Source of the DNA: Speluncibacter jeojiensis
GTDB taxonomy: Bacteria; Actinomycetota; Actinomycetes; Mycobacteriales; Mycobacteriaceae
Assembly (NCBI RefSeq): GCF_029589495.1
Contig: NZ_JAAIVF010000001.1
Location: 620,001-684,000 of the forward strand
Direction of reading: 5' to 3'
DNA: 64,000 nucleotides
This document shows positions 1 to 12,100 of this stretch, one piece after another (within the stretch, counting starts at the first letter, position 1; each line of letters begins with the position of its first letter). Below the pieces are notes generated by a model. It saw nothing but the letters and a program-made list of their open reading frames with translations, was not told the DNA's origin and did not search any database. Both the position numbers and the translations under genes were made by a program.

Positions 1-3000
1 CGACGCTCCGTACCCGAGGCGGGTGGCGATCGACGCGGGCGTCGGGTCGAGGAACAACCACTGCAGCGGCAGCTCGACGCCGAGCGCCTCGCGTGCCGCA
101 GCAACCAGTGTGGTCGCCAGCAGCGAGTTGCCGCCCAGGTCGAAGAAGTTGTCGTCGCGGCCCACCCGCTCGACGCCGAGCACCTCGGCGAAAGCGCCTG
201 CCAGCCCGCGCTCGAGTTCGGTTCGCGGCGGCACGTATTCACGTTCGGCGCGCGGCGGCGCCGGCAGCGCCGCACGGTCGAGCTTGCCGTTCGCGGTCGT
301 CGGCAGTGCGCCCAGCACCACCACCGCACTCGGGACCATGTAGCCGGGCAACGCATGGCGCACCCGCGCGATGACCGACTCGGGCGCAATCGCGCCGGCC
401 GCGGCCGCGACGACCGCCTTGCCGACCACGTAGCCGACCAGCTCCGGGCCCGGCCCGTCGTCCCGCACCAGCGCGACCGCCTGCTCGACCCCGTCGACCG
501 CGCTCAGCGCCGCCTCCACCTCGCCGAGTTCGAGCCGCTGACCGCGCAGCTTCACCTGGAAGTCGGTGCGGCCCAGATACTCCAGTTCCGGCACGCCCGA
601 TCCGTCGCCGACCCACCGCACCAGGTCGCCGGTGCGGTACATCCGCTCCCCCGGCCCGCCCGACGGATCGGCGACGAACCGGTCCGCGGTCAGCGCGGGC
701 CGACCCAGGTATCCGCGGGCCAACTGCACACCCGACAGGTACAGCTCGCCGGGTACGCCCACCGGCACCGGGCGCAGCCGCGCGTCGAGTACCGCGACCC
801 CGGTGTTCCACACCGGCCGGCCGATCGGCACCGACGTCGCATCCGCCGCCGTGACCGCGTGGTGGGTCACGTCCACGGCGGCCTCGGTCGGCCCGTACAG
901 GTTGTGCAGCACGGTGTGCGGCAGCACCGTTCGCGCGCGTTCGGCGACCGGCGCGGGCAGCGCCTCGCCGGAGGCGAACAGGAACCGCAGTCGCTCACCG
1001 GCGTCGGCGGCGTGGCGGTCCGCGAGGAACACCGCGAGCATCGACGGCACGAAGTGCGCCACGCTCACCCGCTGCTGTGCGAACAGCCGCGCCAGGTAGG
1101 CGGGGTCACGGTGGCCGTCCGGCCGGGCCAGCACCAGTCGCGCACCGACCTGCAACGGCCAGAACAGTTCCCACACCGACACGTCGAAGGTCGCCGGCGT
1201 CTTCTGCACCACCGAGTCCGCCGCGGACAGCGGGAACTGCGCCTGCATCCAGGCGAGCCGGTTGACGATCGCCTCGTGCGTGACCGTGACGCCCTTGGGG
1301 ACGCCCGTCGAGCCGGACGTGTAGATCACGTACGCCGGGTGCTGCGGGCGCAGCGGCCGCCGCAGCCGCTCGGTGTCCGTGGCAGGGTCGGTCGCAGACC
1401 GGTCCCCGGCCGGGTCGAGCACGACGATGCCCACCGCTGCAGCGGCGGTGCAATCGCCGATCACCACACGCGGCGACGCGCTCGCGAGCACCTGCGCGGT
1501 CCGCTCGGCCGGGTGCTCGGGGTCCAGCGGCAGGTACGCGGCGCCGGCCTTGAGCACCGCATAGGCCGCGACGACCAACTCGAGCGACCGCGGCAGCGCC
1601 AGCGCCACCACGTCCTCCGGCCCCACCCCGGCATCGATGAGTCTGCACGCCAAGGAGTTCGAGCGTGCGTCCAGATCGGCGTAGGTCAGCTCGCCGGCTT
1701 CGGACCACACCGCGGGCGCCTGCGGGGTGCGCGCGACCTGAGCCTCGAACACGTCGACCAGCGTTGAGGGCGCGCCCGACAGCGCGACCACCTCGCCGGC
1801 GCCGGCAACGTCCAACACCGACCCCTCCCCGCTGCCGAGCAGGTCGACGTCGCCGACCGCCCGGTCCGCGCCGCCCTCGGCGACGACCGCGGCGAGCAGC
1901 CGTAGATACCGGTCGACGAGCGCACGGGCCTCCGACTCGTCGAACAGGTCCGCCGCGTAGGTCAGCCGTCCGTCGATGCCGTCCGGGGCACCGGACGCGG
2001 CACGGCGTTCGGAGAGCGCCATGTCCAGGTCGAACCGCGCCAGCGGCGTGTCCAGTTCGACGCCTGCGACGGCCAGGCCGGGCAGTTCGAGTTCCGGGGT
2101 GTCCAGGTTCTGGAAGCCGAGCATCACCTGGAACAGCGGGTGGTGTGCGGTCGAGCGCGGCGGTGCCAGCACCTCGACGAGCTTCTCGAACGGCACATCC
2201 GCGTGGGAGAAGGCGTCCAGGTCGGTCCGTCGCACCGCGCCGAGCAGGTCCGCGAAGCTCTGCCCCGACTCGACCGCGGTACGCAGTACGACAGTGCCGA
2301 CCAGCATGCCGACCAGGTCGTCGAGCGCGCGGTCGCCGCGGCCCGCGACCGGGGTGCCGACGACGATGTCCGACGTTCCCGACAGCCTGTTCAGCAACGC
2401 CGACAGCGCCGCGTGCACGACCATGAACACGCTGGCGCCGGCCTCACCTGCCAGCCGCGCCGCGCCCGCGTGCACCGATGCGGGGATCTCGAACGCGATG
2501 CGGCCGCCGCGCCCGGTGCGCTGGGCGGGCCGCGGCCGGGTCGAGGGCAGCGCCAAGGCCTCCGGGGCGCCGGCCAACGTCCGCTTCCAGTATCCGATCT
2601 GACGCGCGAGCAGTGACTCGGGATCGTCCTCGCCGCCGAGCAACTGCCGCTGCCACAGCGCGAAGTCCGCGTACTGCACCGGCAGCGCCGGCCACACCGG
2701 GGCCAGCCCGGCGCGGCGCGCCAGGTAGGCGGTCATCAGGTCGCGCGCCAGCGGAGCCAGCGACCAGCCGTCGGCCGCGATGTGGTGGGTCACCAGCGCC
2801 AGCACGTACTCGTCCGGTCCGCGCGCGAACAACCGCAGCCGCACCGGCAGATCCGAGGTCAGGTCGAATCCGGCGCCGGCGAAAGCGAGCAGTTCCCGTT
2901 CGAGTGCTGCGGGGTCTACCGGGATTGCCGCAAGCACCGACTGTCCTTGCGGCACCGGCACGATCACCTGGTGCGCGCCCTCGGAGCCCTCCGGGTACAC

Positions 3001-3175
3001 GGTGCGCAGCGCTTCGTGCCGACCGAGCAGGTCGGCCAGTGCCGCGCCGAGCGCGGCGACGTCGAGGTCACCGGTCAGCCGCAGCACCATCGGAAGGTTG
3101 TACATCGCCGACGACGGGTCGATGCGGTTGATCAGCCACATCCGTTGCTGCGCATACGACAGCGGAATGGCATCG
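1..3175 (-). other. NRPS-A module 6 (C-A-T), serine predicted, last visible module
   Basis: The C domain has HHIAADG near 2790. The A domain (about 1770-290) gives D-V-W-H-F-S-L-V-D, the serine code. The carrier (GGNSLLATT near 140) is followed by [20 protein letters not shown], which runs to the window edge and resembles carriers that precede a thioesterase. A C-terminal serine hydroxyl would be a possible lactone or glycosylation site. Confidence 0.85.
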
Positions 3176-6100
3176 GGACGCGGCTGCGGCACCAGCGGCG
3201 GCCGGTCCGCGAGCGCGGCGGCCCGCGCCACCACCGCGGCGAGCGCGGCGACCGTCGGGGCGTCGAACAGGTCCCGCACGGCGATCGCACGGCCGGTGCG
3301 CTCGGCGATCCGCGCGACCGCCTGGGTCGCGGTGAGCGAGTTGCCGCCGAGCTCGAAGAACCCGTCGTCGAGCCCCACCCGCGCGGCGCCGCTGATCTCC
3401 GCGAACGCCGCGGCCACCGCGATCTCCTCGGCGGCGACCGGCTCGCGGTACTCGCGCGCGCCACCGAAGTCGGGGCGCGGCAAGGCGTTCCGGTCCAGCT
3501 TGCCGACCGGCGTGAGCGGCACCTCGTCGAGCACGATCAGGTGCGCCGGACGCATGTACGCGGGCAGCCGGCCGGCCGCGAACGCCGCGACCGCGTCCGC
3601 GTCGATCTCGCCGTCGCCGTGCAGGTACGACACCAGCACGGTGTCGCCGTTGGGCGCGGGCAGACCCAGCGTGAGCGCCAGCTGCACCGACGGGTGCGCC
3701 GTCAGCGCCGCGTCGATCTCGCCGATCTCGATCCGCAGACCACGGATCTTGACCTGGAAGTCGTTGCGGCCCACATAGTCCAACGTGTGACCGTCGGGCA
3801 TCTCGACCCAACGGACCAGGTCGCCGGTGCGGTACATCCGCGCCCCCGCGCCCCGCGGATCGGCGACGAACCGGTCCGCGGTCAGCGCCGGGCGGCCGTG
3901 ATAGCCGCGGGCCAGCGCCACGCCGGACAGGTACAGTTCACCGACCACGCCGGCCGGCACCGGGCGCAGCCGGGAGTCGAGCACGGCCACGCGGAGCCCG
4001 CGCACCGGCCGGCCGATGCGCACCGGCTCCCCCGGGTGCAGCTCGGTCCCGGTCGCCCACACGGTCGCCTCGGTCGGGCCGTAGCCGTTGACCACCGTGC
4101 GGCCGGTGGCCCAGCGCGACACCAGCTCCGGCGGGCAGGCCTCACCGGCGACCATCACCACGCGCAACTCGCCCAGCCCGGACTCGTCCAGCGACCCCAG
4201 CACCGACGGGGTCAGCACGGCGTGGGTGACGCGTTGGGTGCGCAGCAGCTCGGTCAGTTCCGGTCCGCCGATCATGTCGGCGGGGCTCGGCACCACCGTG
4301 GCGCCGGACCCGAACGCGAGCAGCAGTTCGAACACCGACGCGTCGAAGCTCGGCGACGCCGCGTGCAGCACGCGAGCCGCAGCGTCGGTCCGCAGCCGCT
4401 CACGCTGTTCGCACACCAGCGAGGCGAGGCCGCGGTGGGTCACGGCGACGCCCTTGGGCTTTCCGGTCGACCCGGAGGTGTAGATCAGGTAGGCCGGGTG
4501 GTCGGCGTGCACCGGCGCGGTCCGGTCCGCATCGGTGATCGGCGCGTCGTCGCGGCCGGCGACGGATGCGGCGACCGTATCGTCGTCGAGCACCAGCCAG
4601 TCGACCGGACTGTCCACCGTCGCGTCGGACAGGTCGGCGCGCACCGCGGCGGTGGTCACGCCCAGCCGGACCGCCGAGTCGCCGAGCAGGTAGGCGATAC
4701 GGTCGGCGGGGTGGCGCGGATCGACCGGGACGAACGGGGCGCCGGTCTTGGCGACCGCCCACACCGCGAGCACCGATTCGGCCGACCGTGCGGTCGCCAG
4801 CGCGACGACCGTCTCCGGTCCGGCGCCGCGGGCGATCAATTCGCGGGCCAGCCGGGTCGATGCCCGGTCGAGCTCGCCGTAGCTCATCTCGAACCCAGGC
4901 CCGCTCAGCGCGATCGCGTCCGGGCTGGCTGCAGCCCGGGCCAGGATCTGCGGCAGCGTGACGACGGGCGGCGCCTCGGGCCCGGACAGCGCGGTCAGCT
5001 CGGCCCGTTCGCGTTCGTCGCGGATCTCGAGGTCGCCGACCGGAATGTCGGGCTCCGTCAACGCGCCGGACAGCAGCCGGACAAACCGCTCGGCCAGCGC
5101 GGTCACGGTGGACTCGTCGAACAGGTCGGTGGCATAGCCGATGCTCGCGTCGATACCGGCCGTGTTCTCAGGGTTCTCAGGGTTCTCAGGGTTCCCCGGC
5201 TTCTCGACCAGTGTGAACTGCAGGTCGAACTTGGCGACCGGCGCGTCGATCTGTTCGGCGGCGACCCGCACCCCCGGCAGTTCGACGGCCATCCCGCCTG
5301 CCGCCGCCTGCTCGACGGCCAGCGCCACCTGGAACAGCGGGTGCCGGCCGGGCATCCGCGCCGGCCGCATGGCGTCGACGACCTGCTCGAACGGCACGTC
5401 GGCGTGCGCGAACGCATCGAGGTCGACCCCGCGGACATGGTCGAGCAGGTCGGTGAAGCTCATGCCCGGACGGATGCGGCTGCGCAGCACCAGGGTGTTG
5501 ACGAACATGCCGATCAGCTCGTCGAGCACCTGCTCACCGCGGCCGGCGATCGCGGTGCCCACGACCACGTCGTCCACCGACGCCATCCGGTGCAGCAGCG
5601 CGGCCAGCGCCGCGTGCGCGACCATGAACAGGCTCACGCCGTGCTCCCGCGCGACGGCGCGCATGCGGTCGTGCAGGGCGGCGCCGATGCGGAAGTGGAC
5701 GGTCGCACCGCCGTAGCTGGGCGAGGCGGGACGGCGGCGGTCGGCCGGAAGCTGCAGCTCGTCCGCCAGCCCGGACAGCTGCCCGGTCCAGTGCCGGAGC
5801 TGGCCTGCCGCAACACTGTCCGGGTCCGACGGATCGCCCAGCGCCTCGCGGCACCACAGCGCGTAGTCGGCGTATTGCACCGGCAGCGGCGACCACTGCG
5901 GCGCGGCGCCGCCCACCCGCGCGGCGTATGCGACCGCGAGGTCGCGTGCCAGGGGGCGCGCGGAGAAGCCGTCGGCGGCGATGTGGTGCACCGCGATGGC
6001 GAGCACATACGTGTCCGCACCGAGTGCGAACAGCCGGGCGCGCAACGGAATCTGCGCGGTCAGATCGAAGCCGGCCAGCACCAGTGCGCCGATCTCGCCG

Positions 6101-9100
6101 ATCAGCGCCTCTTCGGTGGTGGGCACGGGCGTGAGGTCGACGGGCTCGGCCGCGTGCACGAGCTGACGCGGTCCGGCGCCGTCGTCCGGGTAGCTGGTGC
6201 GCAGCGACTCGTGCCGCGCCAGCACATCGGTCACCGCGGCGGCCAGCGCGTCGACGTCGAGGTCGCCCGTCAGCCGGACCGCGAACGGCAGGTTGTACGC
6301 GGCGGACTGCGGGTCGAAGCGGTTGAGGAACCACAGCCGCTGCTGGGCCGGCGACAGCGGAAGATGCTGCGGCCGCGGTCCGGCGACCAGCGGGGCGCGT
6401 CGACCCGACCCGGCCAGTTCGGCCAGCTTCGCGGCCAGTGCGGCCACCGTCGGCGCCTCGAACACCAGTCGCAGCGGCACCGTCGCATCCAGTGCCTCGC
6501 CGAGCCGGGCGACCGCCTGGGTGGCCGACAACGAGTTGCCACCGAGCGCGAAGAAGTCGTCGTCGGCGCCGACGCGTTCGGAGCCGGTGAGATCGGCGAA
6601 CACCGCCGCGACCGTCGTCTCGGTGTCGGTGCGCGGCGCCCGGTGGACCCGCGGCGCCGAATCGACTGCCGGCAGTGCGGCGCGGTCGAGCTTCCCGTTG
6701 ACGCCGACCGGCAGCGCCGGCAGCACGGCGATCACGCTCGGCACCATGTACGCGGGCAGTTCGTCGCCCAGCGCACGGCCCAGCCCCGCGGTGTCGAGGC
6801 CGGCTGCGGCGCCTTCGTCCTCGACATCATCCTGCGCCGCCACCACGTAGGCGGCCAACCGGTCGCCGCGCACCAGCGCCACCGCCTGCTCGATCTCCGG
6901 CCGACGCAGCAGCGCCGCCTCGATCTCGCCCAGTTCGATGCGCTGGCCGCGCAGCTTCACCTGGAAGTCGGTGCGGCCCAGATACTCCAGCTCCAGCGAG
7001 CCCTCGTTGTCGACCCACCGCACCAGGTCGCCGGTGCGGTACATCCGCCCGCCCACCGCGTACGGGTGGGCGACGAACCGGTCCGCGGTCAACTCCGGCC
7101 GGCCGACGTACCCGCGGGCCAGCTGCTCACCGGCCAGATACAGCTCGCCGCGCCCGCCGACCGGCGCCGGGTGCAGCCGGGTGTCGAGCACAAGCACCTG
7201 CGTGTTCAACACCGGCACACCGATCGGGACCGCCACCGCGTCGGCCTCGGTGACCTCGTGGAAGGTCACGTCGACCGCGGCCTCGGTGGGCCCGTACAGG
7301 TTGTGCAGCGCGGTCGCCGGCGCCACCTCGCGCAGCCGCGCCGCCGTCTGCGCGGGCAGCGACTCGCCGGAGGCGAACACCTGCCGCAGCGACGCGCACC
7401 GCGCACCGGCCGAACCGAGCTCCGCTACGAACACCGCGAGCATCGACGGCACGAAATGCGCCGTGGTGACCGACTCGCGCTCGATCAGCTCGGCCAGGTA
7501 CCGCGGGTCGCCGTGGCCGGCCGGGCGGGCGAGCACCATCCGGGCGCCGACCTGCAACGGCCAGAACAGCTCCCACACCGACACGTCGAAGGTGACCGGC
7601 GTCTTGTGCAGCACCGTGTCGTCGGCGCCCAGTGGGTACTCCGACTGCATCCAGCGCAGCCGGTTGACGATCGCGGCGTGCGAGACGGCCACACCCTTGG
7701 GCCGGCCCGTCGAGCCGGAGGTGAACAACAGGTAGGCCGGGTGGGCGGGGCGCAGCGGCGCGCGCCGGTCCCGGTCCGTGATCGGCGCGGCATCGGCAGG
7801 GTCGCCGCTCCCCTGTCCGTCCACGAACAGCACCGGCACCGGCATCTCCGGCAGCGGAACGCCGCTCGCACCGATCACGCAGCGCGGCGCGGCGGTGTCG
7901 ATCACGTACCGGGTGCGGTCGGCCGGATGGTCCGGGTCGATCGGCAGGTAGGCGCCGCCGGCCTTGACGACGGCGTAGATCGCCACCACCAGTTCGGGCG
8001 AGCGCCGCAACGCCACCGCGACGGTCGACTCCGGTCCGACGCCCTCGACGATCAGCTTGCGCGCCAGCAGGTTCGAACGCTCGTCGAGTTCGCGGTAGGT
8101 CAGCGCGGCGCCTTCGAACGTCACCGCGGGTGCGTCGGGGGTGCGGGCCGCCTGCGCGGCGAACAGGTCTGCCAGCGTGTCGCCGCCGACCGGGCGGTCC
8201 GGTCCGGTGCCCGCGTCGAGGACCCGGCCCAGCTCGGTCGCGGAGATGCCGGCCAGGTCGCCGACGGGGGTGTCGGTCGCGGCGAGCACCTCGGTGAGGA
8301 TGCGCCGGTACTCGTCGGCGAAGCCCTGCACCGTGACGGCGTCGAACAGGTCGGTGGCGTAGCTGAACTCGGCCCCGATACCGGCGGCCGCACCGTCCGC
8401 GCCGCGGCGTTCGGCGAGTCCGAGTTGCAGGTCGAACTTGGCCACCGGCAGCGGCGCGTCCACCATGCGCACGCGCAGGTCCGGAAGTTCCAGCTCGCCG
8501 GCGTTCAGGTTCTGGAAGCTGAGCATCACCTGGAACAGCGGGTGGTGTGCGGTGGTGCGCACCGGCGCGAGCACCTCGACCAGACGCTCGAACGGCACGT
8601 CGGCGTGCGCGAAGGCGTCCAGGTCCGCCCGGCGGACCTCACCCAGCACCTCGGCGAACGTGGCGGACGGGTCGACCTGTGCGCGCAGCACCACGGTGCC
8701 GACGAACATGCCGACCAGGTGCTCGAGTCCGGGTTCGCCGCGACCGGCGACCGGCGTACCGACCACGACGTCCGGCGACCCGGTCAGCCGCTGCAGCAGC
8801 ACACCGAGCACCGCGTGCGCGACCATGAACACGGTGGCCCCGTGCTCGCGGGCCAGCCGTTCCATGCCCTGGTGCACGGCGGCGTCGAGTTCGAAGTGAA
8901 GGCCGGCGCCGCGTAGGCTCGCCACCGGCAGGCGCGGACGGTCGGTCGGCAGGTCCAGGCACGCGGGCAGGCCCGCCAGCGCCGCCTGCCAGTACCGGGT
9001 CTGCGCACCGGCGAGCGACTGCGGGTCGGTGTCGTCGCCCAGCAGATCCCGTTGCCACAGTGCGTAATCGGCGTACTGGATCGGCAGCGGCGACCACTGC

Positions 9101-12100
9101 GGCGCCTGCCACCGGGTCCGGGCGGTGTAGGCGGCCATCAGGTCCCTGCTCAGCGGCGCCAGCGAGAGCGCGTCTCCGGCGATGTGGTGCAGCACCAGCA
9201 CCAGCAGGTACTCGTCCGGTTCGGTCGTGCTGCGCAACAGGTGCGCCCGCAGCGGCGGCGCCGCGGTCAGATCGAACTCGGCGGCCACCAGTTCGGCCGG
9301 CACCGCGGCCAGATCGCCGTCGGTCACCGACGCGAGCGCGACCCCGTGGTCGGCCGCGGGCAGCACCACCTGGTGCGGCCCCTGCTCGTCGGCCGGGAAC
9401 ACGGTGCGCAGTGACTCGTGCCGGTCCACCAGATCGGTCAGCGCGGCGGCCAGTGCGGCGACATCCAGTTCACCGGTCAGCCGGACCACCAGCGGGATGT
9501 TGTAGACGGCGGGTTCGAGCCGGCTGAGCAGCCACATGCGCTGCTGCGCGGGCGAGAGCGGCAGCCGCTGCGGTCGCGGCCGGGCGATCAGGGCGGGCCG
9601 GTCGGCGGGCTCGGCGTCCGCCGCGGCGGCGGCGAAGTCGGCGACGACGGGGTGGTCGAACAGCAGCCGCACGGGGATCCGCCGCGACAGCTCGGCACCG
9701 ACCCGCGAGACCACCCCGGTGGCGGTGAGCGAGTTGCCGCCGAGGTCGAAGAAGTTGTCCGCCAGGCCGACCCGCTCGGTGCCGGACACCTCGGCGAACA
9801 CCCGCGCGACGACCGCCTCGGCGGGGGTCTGCGGCGGCCGGTACTCGGGCCGGACCGACCCGAACACCGGACGGGGCAGCGCCTTGCGGTCGATCTTGCC
9901 GGCCGGGCTGAGCGGCATCCGCTCGAGCGGCACGATCAGCGACGGGACCATGTAGCCGGGCAGGGTGCGAGCGAGGAACCCGCGCAGTTCGTCGCCGTCG
10001 AGCCGCGCGTCCTCGACGGCGGTGACGTAGGCGACCAGCCGGGTCTGGCCGGTCTCGTCGTCGTGGCCGATGGTGGCGGCGTAGGCGATGCCGGGGTGCG
10101 CGCCGAGCGCGGCGTCGATCTCCCCGAGTTCGATGCGCAGCCCGCGCACCTTGACCTGGAAGTCGGTGCGGCCCAGATATTCCAGGCGATAGCCGTGCTC
10201 GTCACTGCGCACCCAGCGGGCGAGGTCACCGGACCGGTACATGCGTGCCCCGTCGGGCCCGGCCACGAACCGCTCGGCGGTCAGCGCGGGACGGCGCAGG
10301 TAGCCGGCGGCGAGCGCGTCACCGGTCAGGTACAGCTCACCGGCCACCCCGGCGGGCACCGGCCGCAGCCGCCGGTCCAGCACGGCGGCGCCGATCCCGG
10401 CGATCGGGCGACCGATGGTCACCGGCTCGCCGGCCGCCATCGGTTCGCTGCAGGTCGCCCAGATCGTGGTCTCGGTCGGGCCGTAGCCGTTGAGCAGGCG
10501 GCGGCCCGGCGCCCACCGGTCGACCACCTCGGGCGGGCACTTCTCGCCGATCACCACGATCGTGCGCAGCAGTTCGTGGTCGGACGGGACGAGCGTGGCG
10601 AGCACCGCGGGTGTGATCACCGCGTGGGTCACCCGGCCCTCCGACACCACCGCCGCCAGCTCGTCGCCGCCGACCACACCGGCGGGCGAGACCACCAGTG
10701 CCGCACCGGAGCCGACCGCGACCAGCACCTCGAACAGCGAGGCGTCGAAGCTCGGCGACACCCCCAGCAGCACCCGCGAGTCGCCGTCGGCGCCGAACCA
10801 GGCGCGTTGTTCGGCCATAAGCGCGGCCAGCCCGGCGTGGGTGAGCGCGACGCCCTTGGGCACCCCGGTCGAACCGGAGGTGTAGATCAGGTAGGCGTAG
10901 TCGTCCATGCGCAGCGCCGCGACCCGGTCGGCGTCGGTGATCGGCGTGGCGTCCTGGCTCGCGGCGTTCGCCTCCGCGTCGTCCGGGTCGATCCAGTCCA
11001 GGCAGGCCGGCAGCCGGTCGTGCAGCGCGCCGTGCGCGAGCCCGAGCCCGGCACCACTGTCGGTGACCATGTGGGTGATGCGGTCGGCGGGCAGACCCGG
11101 ATCGACGGGTACGTACGCGGCACCGGACTTGGCGACCGCCCACAGCGCGATCAGGTACGCCGTCGACCGCGGCAGCGCCAACGCCACCCGGCTGCCCGGG
11201 CCCAGGCCCTTGGCGATCAGTTCGCGCGCCAGCCGGTTCGAACGCTCGTCGAGTTCACGGTAGGTGAGCGTCCGCTGCGCGATCACCGCGGGGCGCTGCG
11301 GGTGCCGCGCGGCAGCCTCGCCGAGCAGTTCCGCGAGCGTGCGCTGCGGCTGCGCGGCCGGCTTCGGGGTCAGCGCGGCCAGTTCGGCCGGGCTCAGCAG
11401 CGGCAGCTCCCCCACCGGGCGGCCCGGCTCGCCGAGAGCGGCCGTGAGCAGCCGCACGAAACGGTCGGCCAGCGCGGCAACCGTCGACTCGTCGAACAGG
11501 TCGACGGCGTAGTCGAATCGTCCGGTCAGGCCGCCGTCGGCAGCGGGCATCAGCGTCAGCTGCAGATCGAACTTCGCGACCTGAGGGTCGAGCGGCTCGA
11601 CGACGGTGCGCACGCCGGGCAGTTCGAACTCGGTCGCGACCGCATCGTCGAACGACAGCGCCACCTGGAACAGCGGGTGCCGGCCGTCGCGGCGCGGCGG
11701 GTCGAGCACCTCGACGATGCGCTCGAACGGTAGGTCCGCGTGGGCGAACGCGGCGAGGTCGCCGGCACGCACCTGCGCGAGCACCGCGTCGAAACCGTCA
11801 CCGAGGTCGATGTGGTTGCGCAGCACCAGGGTTCCGACGAACATGCCGATCAGTTCGTCGAGCGCCGCCTCCCCACGGCCGGACACCGCGGTGCCGACGG
11901 CGATGTCGTCGCCCTGGACGTGCCGGCGCAGCAGCACCGCCAGCGCGGCGTGCGCGACCATGAACACACTGGCCTGCCGGTCGGTGCCGAACACACGCAT
12001 CCCGTTGTGCAGGTCGGCCGGAACCGGGAAGTCCACGTGCGCACCGCGATAGCTGGGCTGGGCGGGCCGGGGCCGGTCGGTGGGCAGCCCGATCTCGTCG

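Noticed and set aside
2782-8916. A 2044-codon open frame on the plus strand
   Set aside because: It is antisense to NRPS-A and rich in Arg, Gln, His and Gly with no domain; long shadow frames are normal opposite high-GC genes.
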